A stretch of DNA of 64,000 bases from Tolypocladium sp. Sup5 PDA-1. Its lineage: Eukaryota > Ascomycota > Sordariomycetes > Hypocreales > Ophiocordycipitaceae. The translations under genes were made by a program, and so were the position numbers. Under the pieces are notes generated by a model. That model saw nothing but the letters and a program-made list of their open reading frames with translations. It was not told where the DNA came from and did not search any database. The stretch spans positions 186,001 through 250,000 of the forward strand of contig JPHH03000034.1 in assembly GCA_000750105.3 (NCBI GenBank), written 5' to 3'. Positions within the stretch are counted from its first letter, which is position 1. Each line of letters starts with the position of its first letter. Shown here piece by piece: positions 48,266-58,672 of the stretch.

Positions 48266-48871
48266 ATGGTCTCGTGGCTTACGAGATTGGTTACGCTGTT
48301 GGCCGTCGTCGCCGCTGGCGTCTCGTGCGTTAGGGGCGAGCCGATGCCCTTCCTCTACAGCAACACGACGCAGGTCGCCAGCGCCACCACCACCGGCCTG
48401 GCGAGCCAGACGCTGGGACACGGCATGACGTTGGCCACCGGGTCCGACCCGCTCGACAGGAAGGGCCCCATCGTGGCGGACGGCAGCGTGGAGATGATCC
48501 CCTCGCGCGTCAACATGCGCTGCCGCTTCGCCTTCGTCAACAAGGGCCACCACTTCAAGCTCTACCGCATCTTCATGGCCTCGCACGGCTTCCGCTACGA
48601 CGACTGGTGCGAGTCGGCCGAGCGCTACGTCAAGGCGCAGTGCGGCGCCGAGCTCAACGAGGCCAACGTCAAGTGGATTCGCTGCGACCCGGAGGGCAAG
48701 GACCTGCTGTGGGAGAAGGGCTACATCGCGACGTTTGAGCTGCACGTCCAGGAGAAGGACCGCCCGCAGTGCGTCAACAAGGTGCTGCCGGCGACGGTGC
48801 CCGGGTCCGTGATTGACTGGATGTACGGGGTGGGGTGCTACGAGGCGTATGGGTTCGAGATGGAGTACTGA
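48266..48871 (+). CDS. Secreted cysteine-containing protein, 201 aa, effector-like
   Basis: The frame is open further upstream, but I start at the ATG at 48266 because it begins a good signal peptide: MVSWLTRLVTLLAVVAAGVSC, with cleavage likely near the VRGEP region. The mature chain has a Thr/Ser-rich opening (about residues 30-60) and then a compact domain with six Cys (MRC, DWC, AQC, IRC, PQC, GVGC), enough for three disulphides. The C-terminus is aromatic and acidic (YGFEMEY). No enzyme motif is visible and I do not recognise the family. Secretion is well supported. An effector or cell-surface role is inference from size, Cys content and lack of known domains. Codon use is GC-rich and normal for the window, so there is no sign of recent transfer. 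Confidence 0.72.
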   Translation: MVSWLTRLVTLLAVVAAGVSCVRGEPMPFLYSNTTQVASATTTGLASQTLGHGMTLATGSDPLDRKGPIVADGSVEMIPSRVNMRCRFAFVNKGHHFKLYRIFMASHGFRYDDWCESAERYVKAQCGAELNEANVKWIRCDPEGKDLLWEKGYIATFELHVQEKDRPQCVNKVLPATVPGSVIDWMYGVGCYEAYGFEMEY

Positions 48872-49017
48872 GTGAGGGGTGGAGGTTGAATTTGATGATT
48901 CATGTTTAATGGCTGATGAACGGAATACCTGTAAAAGTGTTGGATGGCTATGGCTGGGGTGATGAGAGATTGGACATGTCAAGGAGGTTCATGGTGGACA
49001 TATAAGAGTACCATGTC

Positions 49018-49260
49018 CTAGAATTGTTTCATTGGTCGGAATACTGGTAATTGGTCAGAGCCGTAAGGATGATAGACATAATATACGTGTATCTCGTCAA
49101 TGGCATCGCTGTTGTCGGGGTTAGAAGAAGGTCGTGAGGCAGCCTGTTCAGTAGTCTTGGCTGGCTGTGAGGATAAAGTTACGGCGCCGCCAGCGCGAGC
49201 GCCGGACCTTAATATAGCAGCGGCCTCGGCAGCCCGAGCCTGGTTCCTTGTTAGTGGCAT
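49018..49260 (-). CDS. Hypothetical small protein, 80 aa
   Basis: A short frame beginning MPLTRNQARAAEAAAILRSG and ending DEIHVYYVYHPYG with a basic tail. The Ala/Arg-rich start is protein-like, but there is no recognised domain. It begins only about 30 bases from an AT-rich decayed block and may be the stump of a gene truncated by repeat insertion. Low confidence that it is expressed. Confidence 0.25.
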   Translation of the reverse strand: MPLTRNQARAAEAAAILRSGARAGGAVTLSSQPAKTTEQAASRPSSNPDNSDAIDEIHVYYVYHPYGSDQLPVFRPMKQF

Positions 49261-49289
49261 TTCACTCAAACTCTGGCGCACCCTCTTTG

Positions 49290-49600
49290 ACTTCTGTTGT
49301 AGAAGAATGTGCCCACTAATTTTTGCTACTCTGTAGTATAACTCTATTTAAATAGGGTTATGTATTATAGTGCCGAGAACAGTAAAATTTATACTAGCAT
49401 AGTACGGACTAGCCCCTATTAGGGCTGCCTTACTATAACTTCTTTTGGCCCTGACCTACGTAGATAAATAGCCTACCCTTCCCTGTTCTTAACCTACAAG
49501 ATCTTACAATCTCTATTACACACGGACTATAATATGAGACTACCTAATCGGATATAATTAGTCTATTAGTCAGCAGGTCCGACCTTATCCTCAGTTGAAC
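49290..49600. repeat. AT-rich block, probable decayed (RIP-like) repeat
   Basis: About 310 bases with a sharp drop in GC against both flanks, many TA dinucleotides (TATAA, CTATTA, ATAATATGAG) and no coding potential. The composition is what repeat-induced point mutation leaves in old transposon fragments of filamentous ascomycetes. No terminal repeat or recognisable transposon protein remains, so the source element cannot be named. Confidence 0.5.
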
Positions 49601-49651
49601 CTAACAATCTCCCCCTTCTCTTTCCCCGCCAAACACCAAACCTCTGTCATC

Positions 49652-51231
49652 ATGGCGGACAGGTGCAGCGTTGCCAGACGCCATGGAATGATACTTCGCA
49701 ACTCGATAAGAACAAAAACTTCATACTGGATATCTCTGCCCGCGGAGATTCGCCTCATGATTCTAGAGGCAATTACACATCAGAAGTATCCTGGCTGGGC
49801 TTCTTTTGCATCCGTCTGCAAAGAATGGCAGCTCGTTATAGAGAAGAGAAACTTCCGTCAGCTCAAGCTGCAAGTGCCTTGCCTAGATGATTTCGAACGC
49901 ATCATCATTCGGCAGAGGGAGCTCGTTCACCACATTTGGCTCGATGTTGAGCTGCCAAAATATACATGCCGATGTTGCGAAAGGCACGAGTCGGATTCCT
50001 GGACATTACATAACAGCTCCATCATCAGAAACGGAATCTGGAAGCTGTTTTCTATTCTCAGCACCTGGGAGCCAGCGAATGGCTTGACGTTGGAGCTTAA
50101 CGCGCATTCTCCCAGCGACTCGGACCACTGGTTCAAGGACTATCATTTCGCCTCTGATGACGAGGGTAATGAAGCCGCAACTTCTATACAGGAAATTGGC
50201 GCCGGGTGGCATGGCCCACGGCATGGCTGGATCAATGGCCAGCAGGTTAAGACTCCTCCTGGATCAGCTATATTGCGGCTCTTCGAAATGATCGACCTGC
50301 GCTCCCGAGAAGAACTTCCTCAAGTTGACAGAGTCACATGCTTCATCATACGTCGACAACTCCGTCGTTGGCTTCCCCCTATAGCGCTGCGGCTTATATT
50401 GGACAAGCTTTGTCGTTTGGAACACATGATCTACGAGCCATGGCGGGCATGGGAAAGCGAGTTGAGAATAGCAATCGACCAGCGTGCGTGTCCATGCCTA
50501 CAGCATGATTCCCGATCTCCTACCTCACACGTTCGACCACTGACATCTGGATTGCAGAATTCCTACTTTTGGTCCAAAAAAGCCTTCCCAAAACTCTCAA
50601 GAGGTTATCCGTGTTTGAAGATTTCAACGACGATCTTGCTGCAGCACTGGGCAATGCCCAGTGGCCCGGGCACCCGCAAGTGGACGCCGCCCGCATCGTA
50701 GATCCTAGGATTGGTGCGGCCTTTGCCACTAGAAGTCTCGACCTTGAACGACTTTCTGTCTCATACATGGTCAATGCCGAGAATTTTTTTCAAGCTTGTA
50801 TGCGAACCTGGACTTGGCAGCACCTGCAGTCTCTGACGCTAACATCGCAACTCCTACAATACATGGGAAGCCGCCAGGAGACTTGTGCTCTGCTGCGTAG
50901 TGCTGGAGTTGCTGCACTGCAGATGCCCAGACTGCATACTTTGGTCCTCTGGAATGGCACAAAGGGGAATGCCTGTGCATTTATATACCATGCGGACAGA
51001 GACTGTGCATACATTACCTGGCGCGGTACATGGGATCTAGAGCTAAGCCCTTGTGTGGTGAAGGTGTGGCAATGCGTTGCCTTCAAGTTTCATTCGTTTG
51101 AACTCCAGATCGACAAGCAGCGAATTCAAGGCGTTATTGGGTCCCATGGCGATGCCATCTATCATTTGGACTTGCCCTGTCGAGTGGTTGCTCCTGCATC
51201 CCTCTGGCAGATACGAATGGAGGGAGCGTAG
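49652..51231 (+). CDS. F-box protein with a large fungal C-terminal domain, 501 aa
   Basis: Exons 49652-50483 and 50558-51231. The 74-base intron (GTGCGT, CACTGAC, TTGCAG) joins AIDQ to QFLLLVQKSLPKTLKRL. Residues about 27-70 contain an F-box: SLPAEIRLMILEAI, then WASFASVCKEWQLVI. The remainder matches, from memory, the DUF6546-type region of fungal F-box proteins, with WQHLQSLTLTSQLL, MPRLHTLVLWNG and ITWRGTWDLELSPCVVKVW. F-box proteins link substrates to Skp1-Cul1 ubiquitin ligases; this class is expanded in Pezizomycotina and substrates are unknown. GC content is lower than in the housekeeping genes around it, and it directly follows an AT-rich repeat remnant, consistent with an accessory, fast-evolving gene. 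Confidence 0.75.
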
Positions 51232-52244
51232 TGCATAATATAAGTAGCTTCCCCCATCAAATGGATGTCACCTGCTATTGCCGTTTTGTTTCTCCCGATA
51301 ATCTGAATTGGAAAGCAGGCTGGTCGGTGCGGGCTGGCCAAGCTTGAAGGGCACCGCGTTTTCCATTGGTGGATTGCTTGACAGTCGCGCCCGTCCAGGA
51401 GTGTTTGTCCCCGGTAGTCCTCCTCCCCTTGACATGACGGGTATTGAAGCAAGCGCGACGTTGACGAGTTGTTCGAAGGCCAAGAGAGTATTTCGATAAG
51501 ATGGCGCTTGGTCCGACGAGCCGAGAACCACAATCTTCTGGCTAGACAGCGGCTTGTAAAAATTCCCTCGACTTTTCTGAGTGAACGTGTACGTGGACCT
51601 GTCTACGGAGTACACGGTGTTTGGTCGATAATATTAATAAATGGCCAGCCCGATGCTCCAAGGCCGCTGACAACCGCTGCGGAGACAACCCGCGATATCG
51701 ACAACCAATCAGCAGATCGTCATCACACACTGCTACCGTACCCGGGCCTGCCAGAATCTACCCCGCCACGGCGGGGTTCTTCACAGTCTGCCGTCGCCGT
51801 GGGCCGTGGCTCGCATCGCGTCGTCACGTCACGTCACGATCTGTCCAATCCGCTTCCTGGAGCCCAATGCAGACGGGCCAGTTAGGTAAAGCAGGGCTGC
51901 CGAAGGTGGTTGAAGCGGGCAACTGAATCATCGATCAGTGCGTCTCCATGGCCCGCGGGTTTGGGCGTGGGCTTGGGCTTGGGCTCGGGGCAACTTGCAG
52001 TTCAACGGCTTATCACCTGGTGCCACATCGTCTCGTGGCTCGGCGTCTTGTCTCGTCGACTATAAACCCCCCACCCCCATCGACGACCCTGCGTTTGCGC
52101 CTTCGACCAGCCATCGCCAGATACCCTCGTCCTCCTTTGACACTACGGACATCGAATCCAGTCTGCTGCCATAGCTCGTACCGTCTCTGGAGCTCGACAT
52201 CTCACCCCCGCCCCTCCGCCGCTTCCGCCTCCGCCTCCGCCACC
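51232..52244. other. Intergenic and pepP leader
   Basis: 1 kb with no supported gene. A GGGCTTGG reiteration lies near 51962-51988, and the pepP leader ends with a CCGCCTCCGCC repeat near 52226-52242. Confidence 0.4.
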
Positions 52245-53859
52245 ATGGTCGCGCAAGACTTCGAGGCCGTCCTCAAGGGCAAATACCCGGGCAAGTCGCA
52301 CGCCAAGCGCGTCGTCGACATCATCCGCAGCAAGGCCCCCGGCGCCCATGGCGTCCTGTACCTCGAGGGCCGCATGACCAAGCTGCAGGAGGACAATGAC
52401 TCTCCCGAGCACTTCCGGTAGGCCCGGCCTCTACTCCCCCTTGCAATACGTGAGACTGACTGGGCATCGTACAGCCAGCGTCGATACTTTTACTACCTCA
52501 CCGGCTGCAACCTTGCCGACTGCCACTTTGCCTACGACATTGCGTCCTCCAAGTCCATCCTCTTCATCCCTCCCATCGACCCCGACGAGGTCATCTGGTC
52601 CGGCCTCCCCGTCAGCATCGACGACGCGCTCGCGCTGTACGACGTCGACGAGGTCAAGTTCACCAACGAGATCAACCCGACCCTCGCCCACCTCGCGGCC
52701 CAGAACCCCAAGTCGACCGTCTTTGCCCTCGCCGGCCAGGTCTCCGACAACATCACCTTCCTCGAGTTCGCCAACAAGGACTTTGCCGCCCTCAAGGACG
52801 CCATCGAGCTGTCGCGCGTGGTCAAGGACGAGTTCGAGGTGGCCATGCTGCGCAAGGCCAACCACATCTCGAGCCTGGCGCACAAGGCCGTCGTCCAGCG
52901 GGCCCGGTCGGCCGAGTACGAGCGCGAGCTGGAGGCTGCCTTTTTGGACGTCTGCGTTGCCCATGGCGCAAAGGAGATGTCCTACCACCCGATTCTCGCT
53001 GGCGGAAGGGCCGCGGCGACGCTGCACTACGTGGACAACAACGCGCCGCTTAAGGGCAAGCAGAATGTCCTGATTGACGCCGGTGCCGAGTGGGAAAACT
53101 ACGCCGCCGATATTGTGAGCTACCTTTGCATCTTATTCGCTTGACTTGCTTGCTAATACTTCCCAGACCCGGACGTTCCCCCTGAATGGCAAGTTCACCA
53201 AGGAGTCGAGGCAGATCTACGACATCGTCTACAAGATGAACACGGACTGCACCGACATGATCAAGGCCGGCATGCTCTGGGACGACATCCACCTGCACGC
53301 TCACAAGATTGCCATTGAGGGGCTGCTGGCGCTCGGGATCCTCAAGGGCGACGCAAAGGAGATCCTCGAGGCCCGGACGAGCGCCGCCTTTTTCCCCCAC
53401 GGCCTGGGCCACTATCTCGGCCTCGAAACCCACGACGTCGGGGGCAACCCGAACCGCCACGACAAGGACAAGCTGTTCCGGTACCTGAGGTTGCGCGGCC
53501 GCATTCCCGCGGGCAGCGTCGTCACCGTCGAGCCAGGTGTAAGCAACCCGGCGTTATGTTGTCATTGAACGCGTGCTGACTTTGCAGGTGTACTTTTGCG
53601 AGTTCATCATCAAGCCGTACCTCGACGACCCCGTCCACGGCAAGTACATTGACTCTGCCGTGCTCGACAAGTACTGGGACGTGGGCGGTGTTCGGTGAGT
53701 AAACTGTCCTTGAGAGCATTTCCCCATCTGGGTTGGCAGCTAACCCAATTAAACTTAAGCATCGAGGACAACGTTCTCGTCACCGAAACTGGCTACGAGA
53801 ACCTGACGCCGGCCGTCAAGGCGGCCAGCGAGATTGAGGCCATCTTTTCCGCCAGCTGA
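52245..53859 (+). CDS. pepP: Xaa-Pro aminopeptidase, M24B family (pepP type), 463 aa
   Basis: Five exons: 52245-52417, 52475-53114, 53167-53538, 53588-53694 and 53760-53859. All introns have GT donors and AG acceptors and the frame is continuous. The enzyme removes an N-terminal residue before proline. The N-terminal half is the AMP_N domain (RRYFYYLTGC, IPPIDPDEVIWSGLP); the C-terminal half is a pita-bread peptidase. Dinuclear metal ligands are all present: Asp in LIDAGAE, Asp in YAADITRTFP, His in HGLGHYLGLETHD, Glu in TVEPG and Glu in VLVTETGYEN. The short form beginning VLKGKYPGKSHAKRV matches fungal pepP rather than the longer AMPP. No signal peptide, so cytosolic. Exon number is high for the window but usual for this gene. 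Confidence 0.93.
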
Positions 53860-54231
53860 GGTCGCCCCATAGACAATGTGAAAAATGAATTCCCTTTGAG
53901 CGAATGTTACGTGTAACGATAGGAGCTCTATAAATAGAGCCACAGAAATGAGATGGTGGTGGAGTGTGACGAGGATGCGCCTCCGGAACGCCTTTGTGAC
54001 GAAATTAACGAGAGTGGTCAATTAGCTGTACCGTGCAAGTAGCCAAGCACCCTGGCGTTACACTGTACGAGGTCTTGCTACGCCAAGCGTCTCATTTGCC
54101 ATGAAAGGGATACCTTCGACACAGCTTCTTTGATCTTTGCCCACACTAATCCTCATGGCCATTTGCGTTTCTCTCTTCGTCTACTTGTCACTTCGCACCT
54201 CTAGTTATGCTTTCAGTACCGAGCTAGCAGC

Positions 54232-56046
54232 ATGGAGGACGTGAGACGGCGGCCCCTAACGAGCCGCTCCCCCAACGGACCCAACCTTGTTCCTCACCCT
54301 CCACCCCTGCGACCAAGTAGATCGGCAACGCAGCTGCGACCCAACACCCAGGAGCAGCCGAAGCCTCCAAGATTCAACGCGTCTGCCACGAACCAGCATG
54401 CAGGGCCCGTCAAGCAGGCATGGCCCGTCGACTTTGTCGTTGACGAGCTCCCTCCTCCGGACGCTCCGTTTGCGCCGGGCTCCACCCGGGGGGACCTGCG
54501 CCGGGTCCAAAGTTCATCTGCCCTGTCCGTGGGTGGTGCATCTACCGCCAGCTCGACGCCCAAGGGACCCTCGAAGTGGAAGACTGCGCTCGGAGAGGCC
54601 CAATATGTCGCCGGCGGCCTCGTCAGCAGACCGGCCGAGTCGACGCGGCACTACAGCATCATCCGCCACTCGCACGCCCTCGTCTGGTACCGCGGCCCGT
54701 CGACCGCCGTGTCCGTCACGGTGCTCTCGGACGAGCCGCTGCCGGCGACCAGGACGGTGTGGCTGCAGGAAAAGGGCTACTCTGGCAGCATGGGCATGAC
54801 CGTCAAGGCGCTCATGGGGTCGACGGCGAGCTGGCTCGACGTGACGCCCGCGAGGCAAGCTCGGCCGGAGCATCTGCCCGAGGTGGATGAACGGGGGATC
54901 CAGCGAGATCTCAAGAGGTTCGCCAAAAAGGCATCGGGGAGGTTGAAGGGCCACATTCCGCGGGAGACGCACGTCGTCCGCATCCCCGCCACGGCCACCG
55001 ACGGCTACTTTCGACTGGTTCTGTGTGCAGGTGAGGACGGCAAAAAGGTCCTGTGCGGCAGCCCAGTCTTTAGGATCGCAAGCACATCGACAGACGCGGC
55101 CGTCGTCCGCGGGGCCAGCCTGAGCACCATGCCGCTCGAGGTCGGCGTCAAGGTCGCCAGCACGATTGGCCAGCAGGTCGCAAAAAAGTACACTGGCATT
55201 GCGGGCGCAGTTGTGCAGAACAGGGCCGCCAAGGTGGTCAAAAACGCTGCGGTGAAGCGGGCTGGACAGGCCGTCTATCAGGGATACCGCAACGTTGGCT
55301 TGGCTGACGCTGTCAACGAGAGCTGGAGGAAGAACAAGCCGGGAAGATGTGACCAACTCGTCGACGGGCGGCTGCTGGAGCCGTCCGTCACCGTCATCGG
55401 GTCTGACGCGGGACCCGAGGCGCCGTTTCCTCTCAAGTTTGAGGGAAGGGTAGCCAGGGCCAGCGGAATGTCCACGGCCGAGTTGGGGTTCCCGACTGCG
55501 AATCTCAGAGAAGTCCCGGAGACGATCAAGATGCGGCTCGGCGGGGTGTTTGCTGCATGGGCCATGGTTCTACCCGCCAAAGGACTCGAAGACATGTCCC
55601 ACGACTGGCACGAAGCTGTCGTGACGATTGCACCCCCGCGAGGTGCGCCGCCCAGTGTCGCCATGCACAACGGCGTCGCGGTCCACGTCGCGTACGACTT
55701 TGACGGCGCCGGATTCTTCGACGCCAGACTCAAGGTCCTGCTGATGGGCTACCTGCACCCGTCCGCGGTGAACGACGACCCGGAGGAACTGGCGGGCGAG
55801 CACGCCCAGGACGTCATGACGACGCTGGCGAGTCTCGGGCGGGCCAGCTGGATGCCCCACGAGACTGTCACCAAGATGAAGACCCTCAAGAGCGAGCGGA
55901 GCTTCTCGGACAGGCTGGACGAGGCGACGGGCAAGGTGCAGCAGCACGTGGACAGGATCCCGCTGCACTGGGCGGGCGTGAGGTCCGAGTCTGGCGCGAT
56001 GAGGGACCAGATGTTCGGCAACGGCGGGATGTGGATTTCAAGGTGA
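54232..56046 (+). CDS. Protein with C-terminal riboflavin-kinase-like domain, 604 aa
   Basis: Single exon. Residues 1-115 are Pro/Ser-rich and disordered. Residues about 120-285 form an unrecognised beta-rich domain (HSHALVWYRGPSTAVSVTVLSD, YFRLVLCAGEDGKK). A stretch of short Ala/Val/Lys helices follows at 300-350. Residues about 398-515 resemble riboflavin kinase: FEGRVARASGMSTAELGFPTANL contains the PTAN motif (421-424) that binds Mg-ATP, then RLGGVFAAWAMV and YLHPS. A classical riboflavin kinase is about 150-200 residues, and I do not see all of its C-terminal catalytic Asn/Glu pattern, so activity is uncertain. From memory, similar fungal proteins carry names such as lipA and NB-ARC domain protein, which this sequence does not justify. 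It is in tandem 372 bases after pepP. Confidence 0.6.
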   Translation: MEDVRRRPLTSRSPNGPNLVPHPPPLRPSRSATQLRPNTQEQPKPPRFNASATNQHAGPVKQAWPVDFVVDELPPPDAPFAPGSTRGDLRRVQSSSALSVGGASTASSTPKGPSKWKTALGEAQYVAGGLVSRPAESTRHYSIIRHSHALVWYRGPSTAVSVTVLSDEPLPATRTVWLQEKGYSGSMGMTVKALMGSTASWLDVTPARQARPEHLPEVDERGIQRDLKRFAKKASGRLKGHIPRETHVVRIPATATDGYFRLVLCAGEDGKKVLCGSPVFRIASTSTDAAVVRGASLSTMPLEVGVKVASTIGQQVAKKYTGIAGAVVQNRAAKVVKNAAVKRAGQAVYQGYRNVGLADAVNESWRKNKPGRCDQLVDGRLLEPSVTVIGSDAGPEAPFPLKFEGRVARASGMSTAELGFPTANLREVPETIKMRLGGVFAAWAMVLPAKGLEDMSHDWHEAVVTIAPPRGAPPSVAMHNGVAVHVAYDFDGAGFFDARLKVLLMGYLHPSAVNDDPEELAGEHAQDVMTTLASLGRASWMPHETVTKMKTLKSERSFSDRLDEATGKVQQHVDRIPLHWAGVRSESGAMRDQMFGNGGMWISR

Positions 56047-56188
56047 GATTACAAAGGAGAGGAAGAGCATTATGTAGCAAGCAGAAGGCGATTTGAAGAG
56101 ACAATGTTATAGTTGTTGTTTACCTAAGTTATCTTCTCGTCAGCGCCAGGGGGACCGCAGGCTGGGGGAACAGGGGTCACTTGAAGAT

Positions 56189-56377
56189 TCAGGAACGAAA
56201 CTTGCTCAGCCATTTCTCCGACTCGACCTTGGTGGGGCCGCTGTATGGATTCACTGCAGGCGCCTCTTTGAGAAAGGACTGGAACATGTCCAGGAAGACG
56301 ATAGTGAGTTTCTTGGGTGGCACGTGCCGGGTGTTGGCACCATCCTTGCGAGGCCCCATTGTTGCAACTTGCAACAA
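56189..56377 (-). pseudogene. N-terminal fragment of a terpene cyclase
   Basis: A 62-codon frame, minus strand, with LTIVFLDMFQSFL, then APAVNPYSG and KVESEKWLSKF. Class I fungal terpene cyclases commonly start with a (R)IPDMF...P-VNPxYxxVKxESExW pattern, which this follows. It stops right after the Trp-containing helix, and no DDxxD or NSE metal-binding motif follows in any frame nearby. It is therefore a relic of a sesquiterpene-cyclase-like gene, not a functional enzyme. Family recognition is from the N-terminal pattern only. Confidence 0.5.
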
Positions 56378-57762
56378 GCCAGAAGACGATTAGGTGATTC
56401 GTTTGACGATTCAAGAACAGCCTGAAAGAGCTAGAAACTAACTAAAGAAATTTGCTTGTTCGTTTCCTTGAGCGGGCCAATGCATAAACTCGGGCTTGTT
56501 ACATGCAGGTTTTCAGAGCTATGCGGTAACTCTCAAGCTCGGGGACGTCGTCGTCAACATGACTCAAGTCTCAACGGTCAACCCGCATGCCATTTCTCTC
56601 ACTGTAACCAGCACGGGCCGCAGCCTTGACCATGTCACCCAAGTTTATAACGACGCCGTCACGCGGGGTGGGGGTTTTCGGTCAGGCCGGCCCTCTACCC
56701 TCCTCGGAAACGTCCTGTGCTGGTGGCGAAGGCGTGTAAGTCAATGTGCGTTGGCAGGTGCTCCATCCCCTGACGGCAATAAGACATTTGCATATGATCT
56801 GTGGTCTACGAGCGCCCTACGTCGAAGATACTGTGAGATGGCACTTCTATCCAAGACAACGATAAAGGCCTGCATTCGTCACCTGTGGGAATGGGGGTGC
56901 CTCCAGTTACATGAATGCCGGATCAACGGGGCCGAATCCGCCGATTTGTCACCAACAATACATATCGAGCCAGCGATCGACCCAGCCGCCGGGGAGGCCA
57001 GTTGGACGACCAACACCCGACCAAGCCTCATCGTCACGAATGGCACTGACAATGGGGTTCAGGCACCGCTTTATAGCGTCATTGGCCCACGGCGAGCGTA
57101 TCACACGACGTTCTATTCAGATGGTGGCGTGGGAGGGGCCGTTCCTCCTTTCATTCTTCTACGTAGATGGCTTGACGAGTCGTTTGAGCTAATTGTATAT
57201 ATGCGTACGGGCCTGCGGCGATACTTTCCAAGGTAGGGAGACGGAAGCATAAAACCCCCCAGGATCTGTGTGGGTACAGTCTAAATATCTTTCCCCTTCT
57301 GAGGCACAGTGTTGCTGCGCCGGTCAGCTGTTTTCAGCCGACGACTGCCAACACCGGTATATTCGACGTCGCCAGTACCACTCGCCGATGTCGACCATCA
57401 TCAGCTTTGCCGAAACATGGACCGAGGGGCGGAGTTGGGTATGGGCAGCCACGTAAGTCTGCCGCTTTCAATGTTTCATTTGCAATTCGATATTTGTTCA
57501 GCTGCGTCGATATTATTCCAAATTATCGAGCCTTTGCGCACTGGATCCGTGTAAGACGGACCTCGCTTCACCTGACAGGAGACTAACACGAGATGCAGCC
57601 TCGTCTGTACAGTATGCTATATAACCCGGAGTGCCTGGAACCGGGCGTTCCAACAAAAAAAGTCAGCGCAAGCTCCCTCTCCCCCGCCCGTTTGCCTTCA
57701 CGCAAGAGCAGCGCTTCTGACACATCATGATATCAACGCGCAGAAGCACGACATCGACAGAT
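56378..57762. other. Intergenic, no gene supported
   Basis: About 1.4 kb in the relic metabolite region. One 740-base open frame (56496-57236, plus) lacks an early ATG and any recognisable motif; I treat it as chance or very old coding sequence. CTATATAACC near 57617-57626 could be the TATA box of the following pseudogene. Confidence 0.35.
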
Positions 57763-58584
57763 GCCGACATGGCGTTCCACAGAGCCGCCAACCACAGCCT
57801 CCAATAGGCAAACCTTCACCTCCCCAAGGCGCAGACAGATGCCCTGCGGTGGCAGTACGATGAGGCGGGTAGCCTTGCCGTGGCAGAGCTCCAGGAAATC
57901 GCAAGCAAGCTGGAGGGAGAAGCCGGCGGGCAGCCTCGGTGCCACGGCCCGCTAGACCTATACACGCTCCTCCAAGGCAACTACAAGGAGAACGCGACAC
58001 TCAAGGAGCTCTAGGAGGAAGTACTCCTGGTGCCCGACTGGGTCGATTGGAATCAGCTCGAGCGCGGGCAAAAGTTCTTTTACTGCTATGCGTCGGCCAA
58101 CATCATGGGCCTCGCGCTGCAGGACTTCATCGACGAGAACTCGGCCGCTCAGGGCGCCGGCCTCGGCCGACCGGGGCCGCTGCCGTACGCCTTCTTCAGG
58201 GGCCACTGCTGGTTCGTTCAGATCCTGGCCCTCGTCCGGCGAGTGAGCCCGACTGTTGACGCCGCGGCGGTCGAGTGCTTTCGCAACCTCCTGCACCGCG
58301 CCATTGTGCAGAGCAAGTCGGGCCTGGCCGGCGAGTCCAAGATGGAGCTCAGGTTCGTTGCGCAGCTGGGCAGGCTGACGGGCAAGGAGGACAATGGCCG
58401 GCCCCCACCGTCGTGGTCGCCCTTTGCCAGGCCTGTGGAGGCTTTCTACTTCTCCGTCTTTGTCGTTGGATGGATGCTCCTGTTTGGGATTGCGACGTTG
58501 CTGTTCAAGCCCCAGTTGGTTGGTGCCATGTTTCCGCAGGCGGAGACCTTGGCGGCTTGGAATCGCTCCCTGAGATTGCTTTAG
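57763..58584 (+). pseudogene. MpaB-type (DUF2236) oxygenase, interrupted by two TAG stops
   Basis: In one frame the sequence reads DALRWQYDEAGSLA, DLYTLLQGNYKENATLKEL, stop, EEVLLVPDWVDWNQLERGQ, FFYCYASANIMGLALQDF and ENSAA. This is the start of the mycophenolic-acid MpaB / rubber-oxygenase catalytic family (DUF2236), heme-binding or membrane-linked oxygenases found in many fungal secondary-metabolite clusters. In-frame TAG codons lie at 57805-57807 and 58012-58014; both could come from CAG by one C-to-T change. The conserved centre after ENSAA is not well matched, suggesting deletion. A hydrophobic segment (FYFSVFVVGWMLLFGIATLLF) near the C-terminus is kept. I see no intron that would remove the second stop cleanly. 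A 185-codon frame (58030-58584) could still be translated but lacks the N-terminal part. Confidence 0.6.
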
Positions 58585-58672
58585 ACTGGCATGTATGCCG
58601 TGTAATGTGTTTATCGGCGCTTTGTACAGGTTTAGCCAAGATTGTATCTTTCCCCAACACGCTATGGTACGT

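Noticed and set aside
56496..57236. 246-codon plus-strand open frame in the relic region
   Set aside because: No ATG near its start, no signal, domain or composition typical of a protein; kept only as unexplained open sequence.
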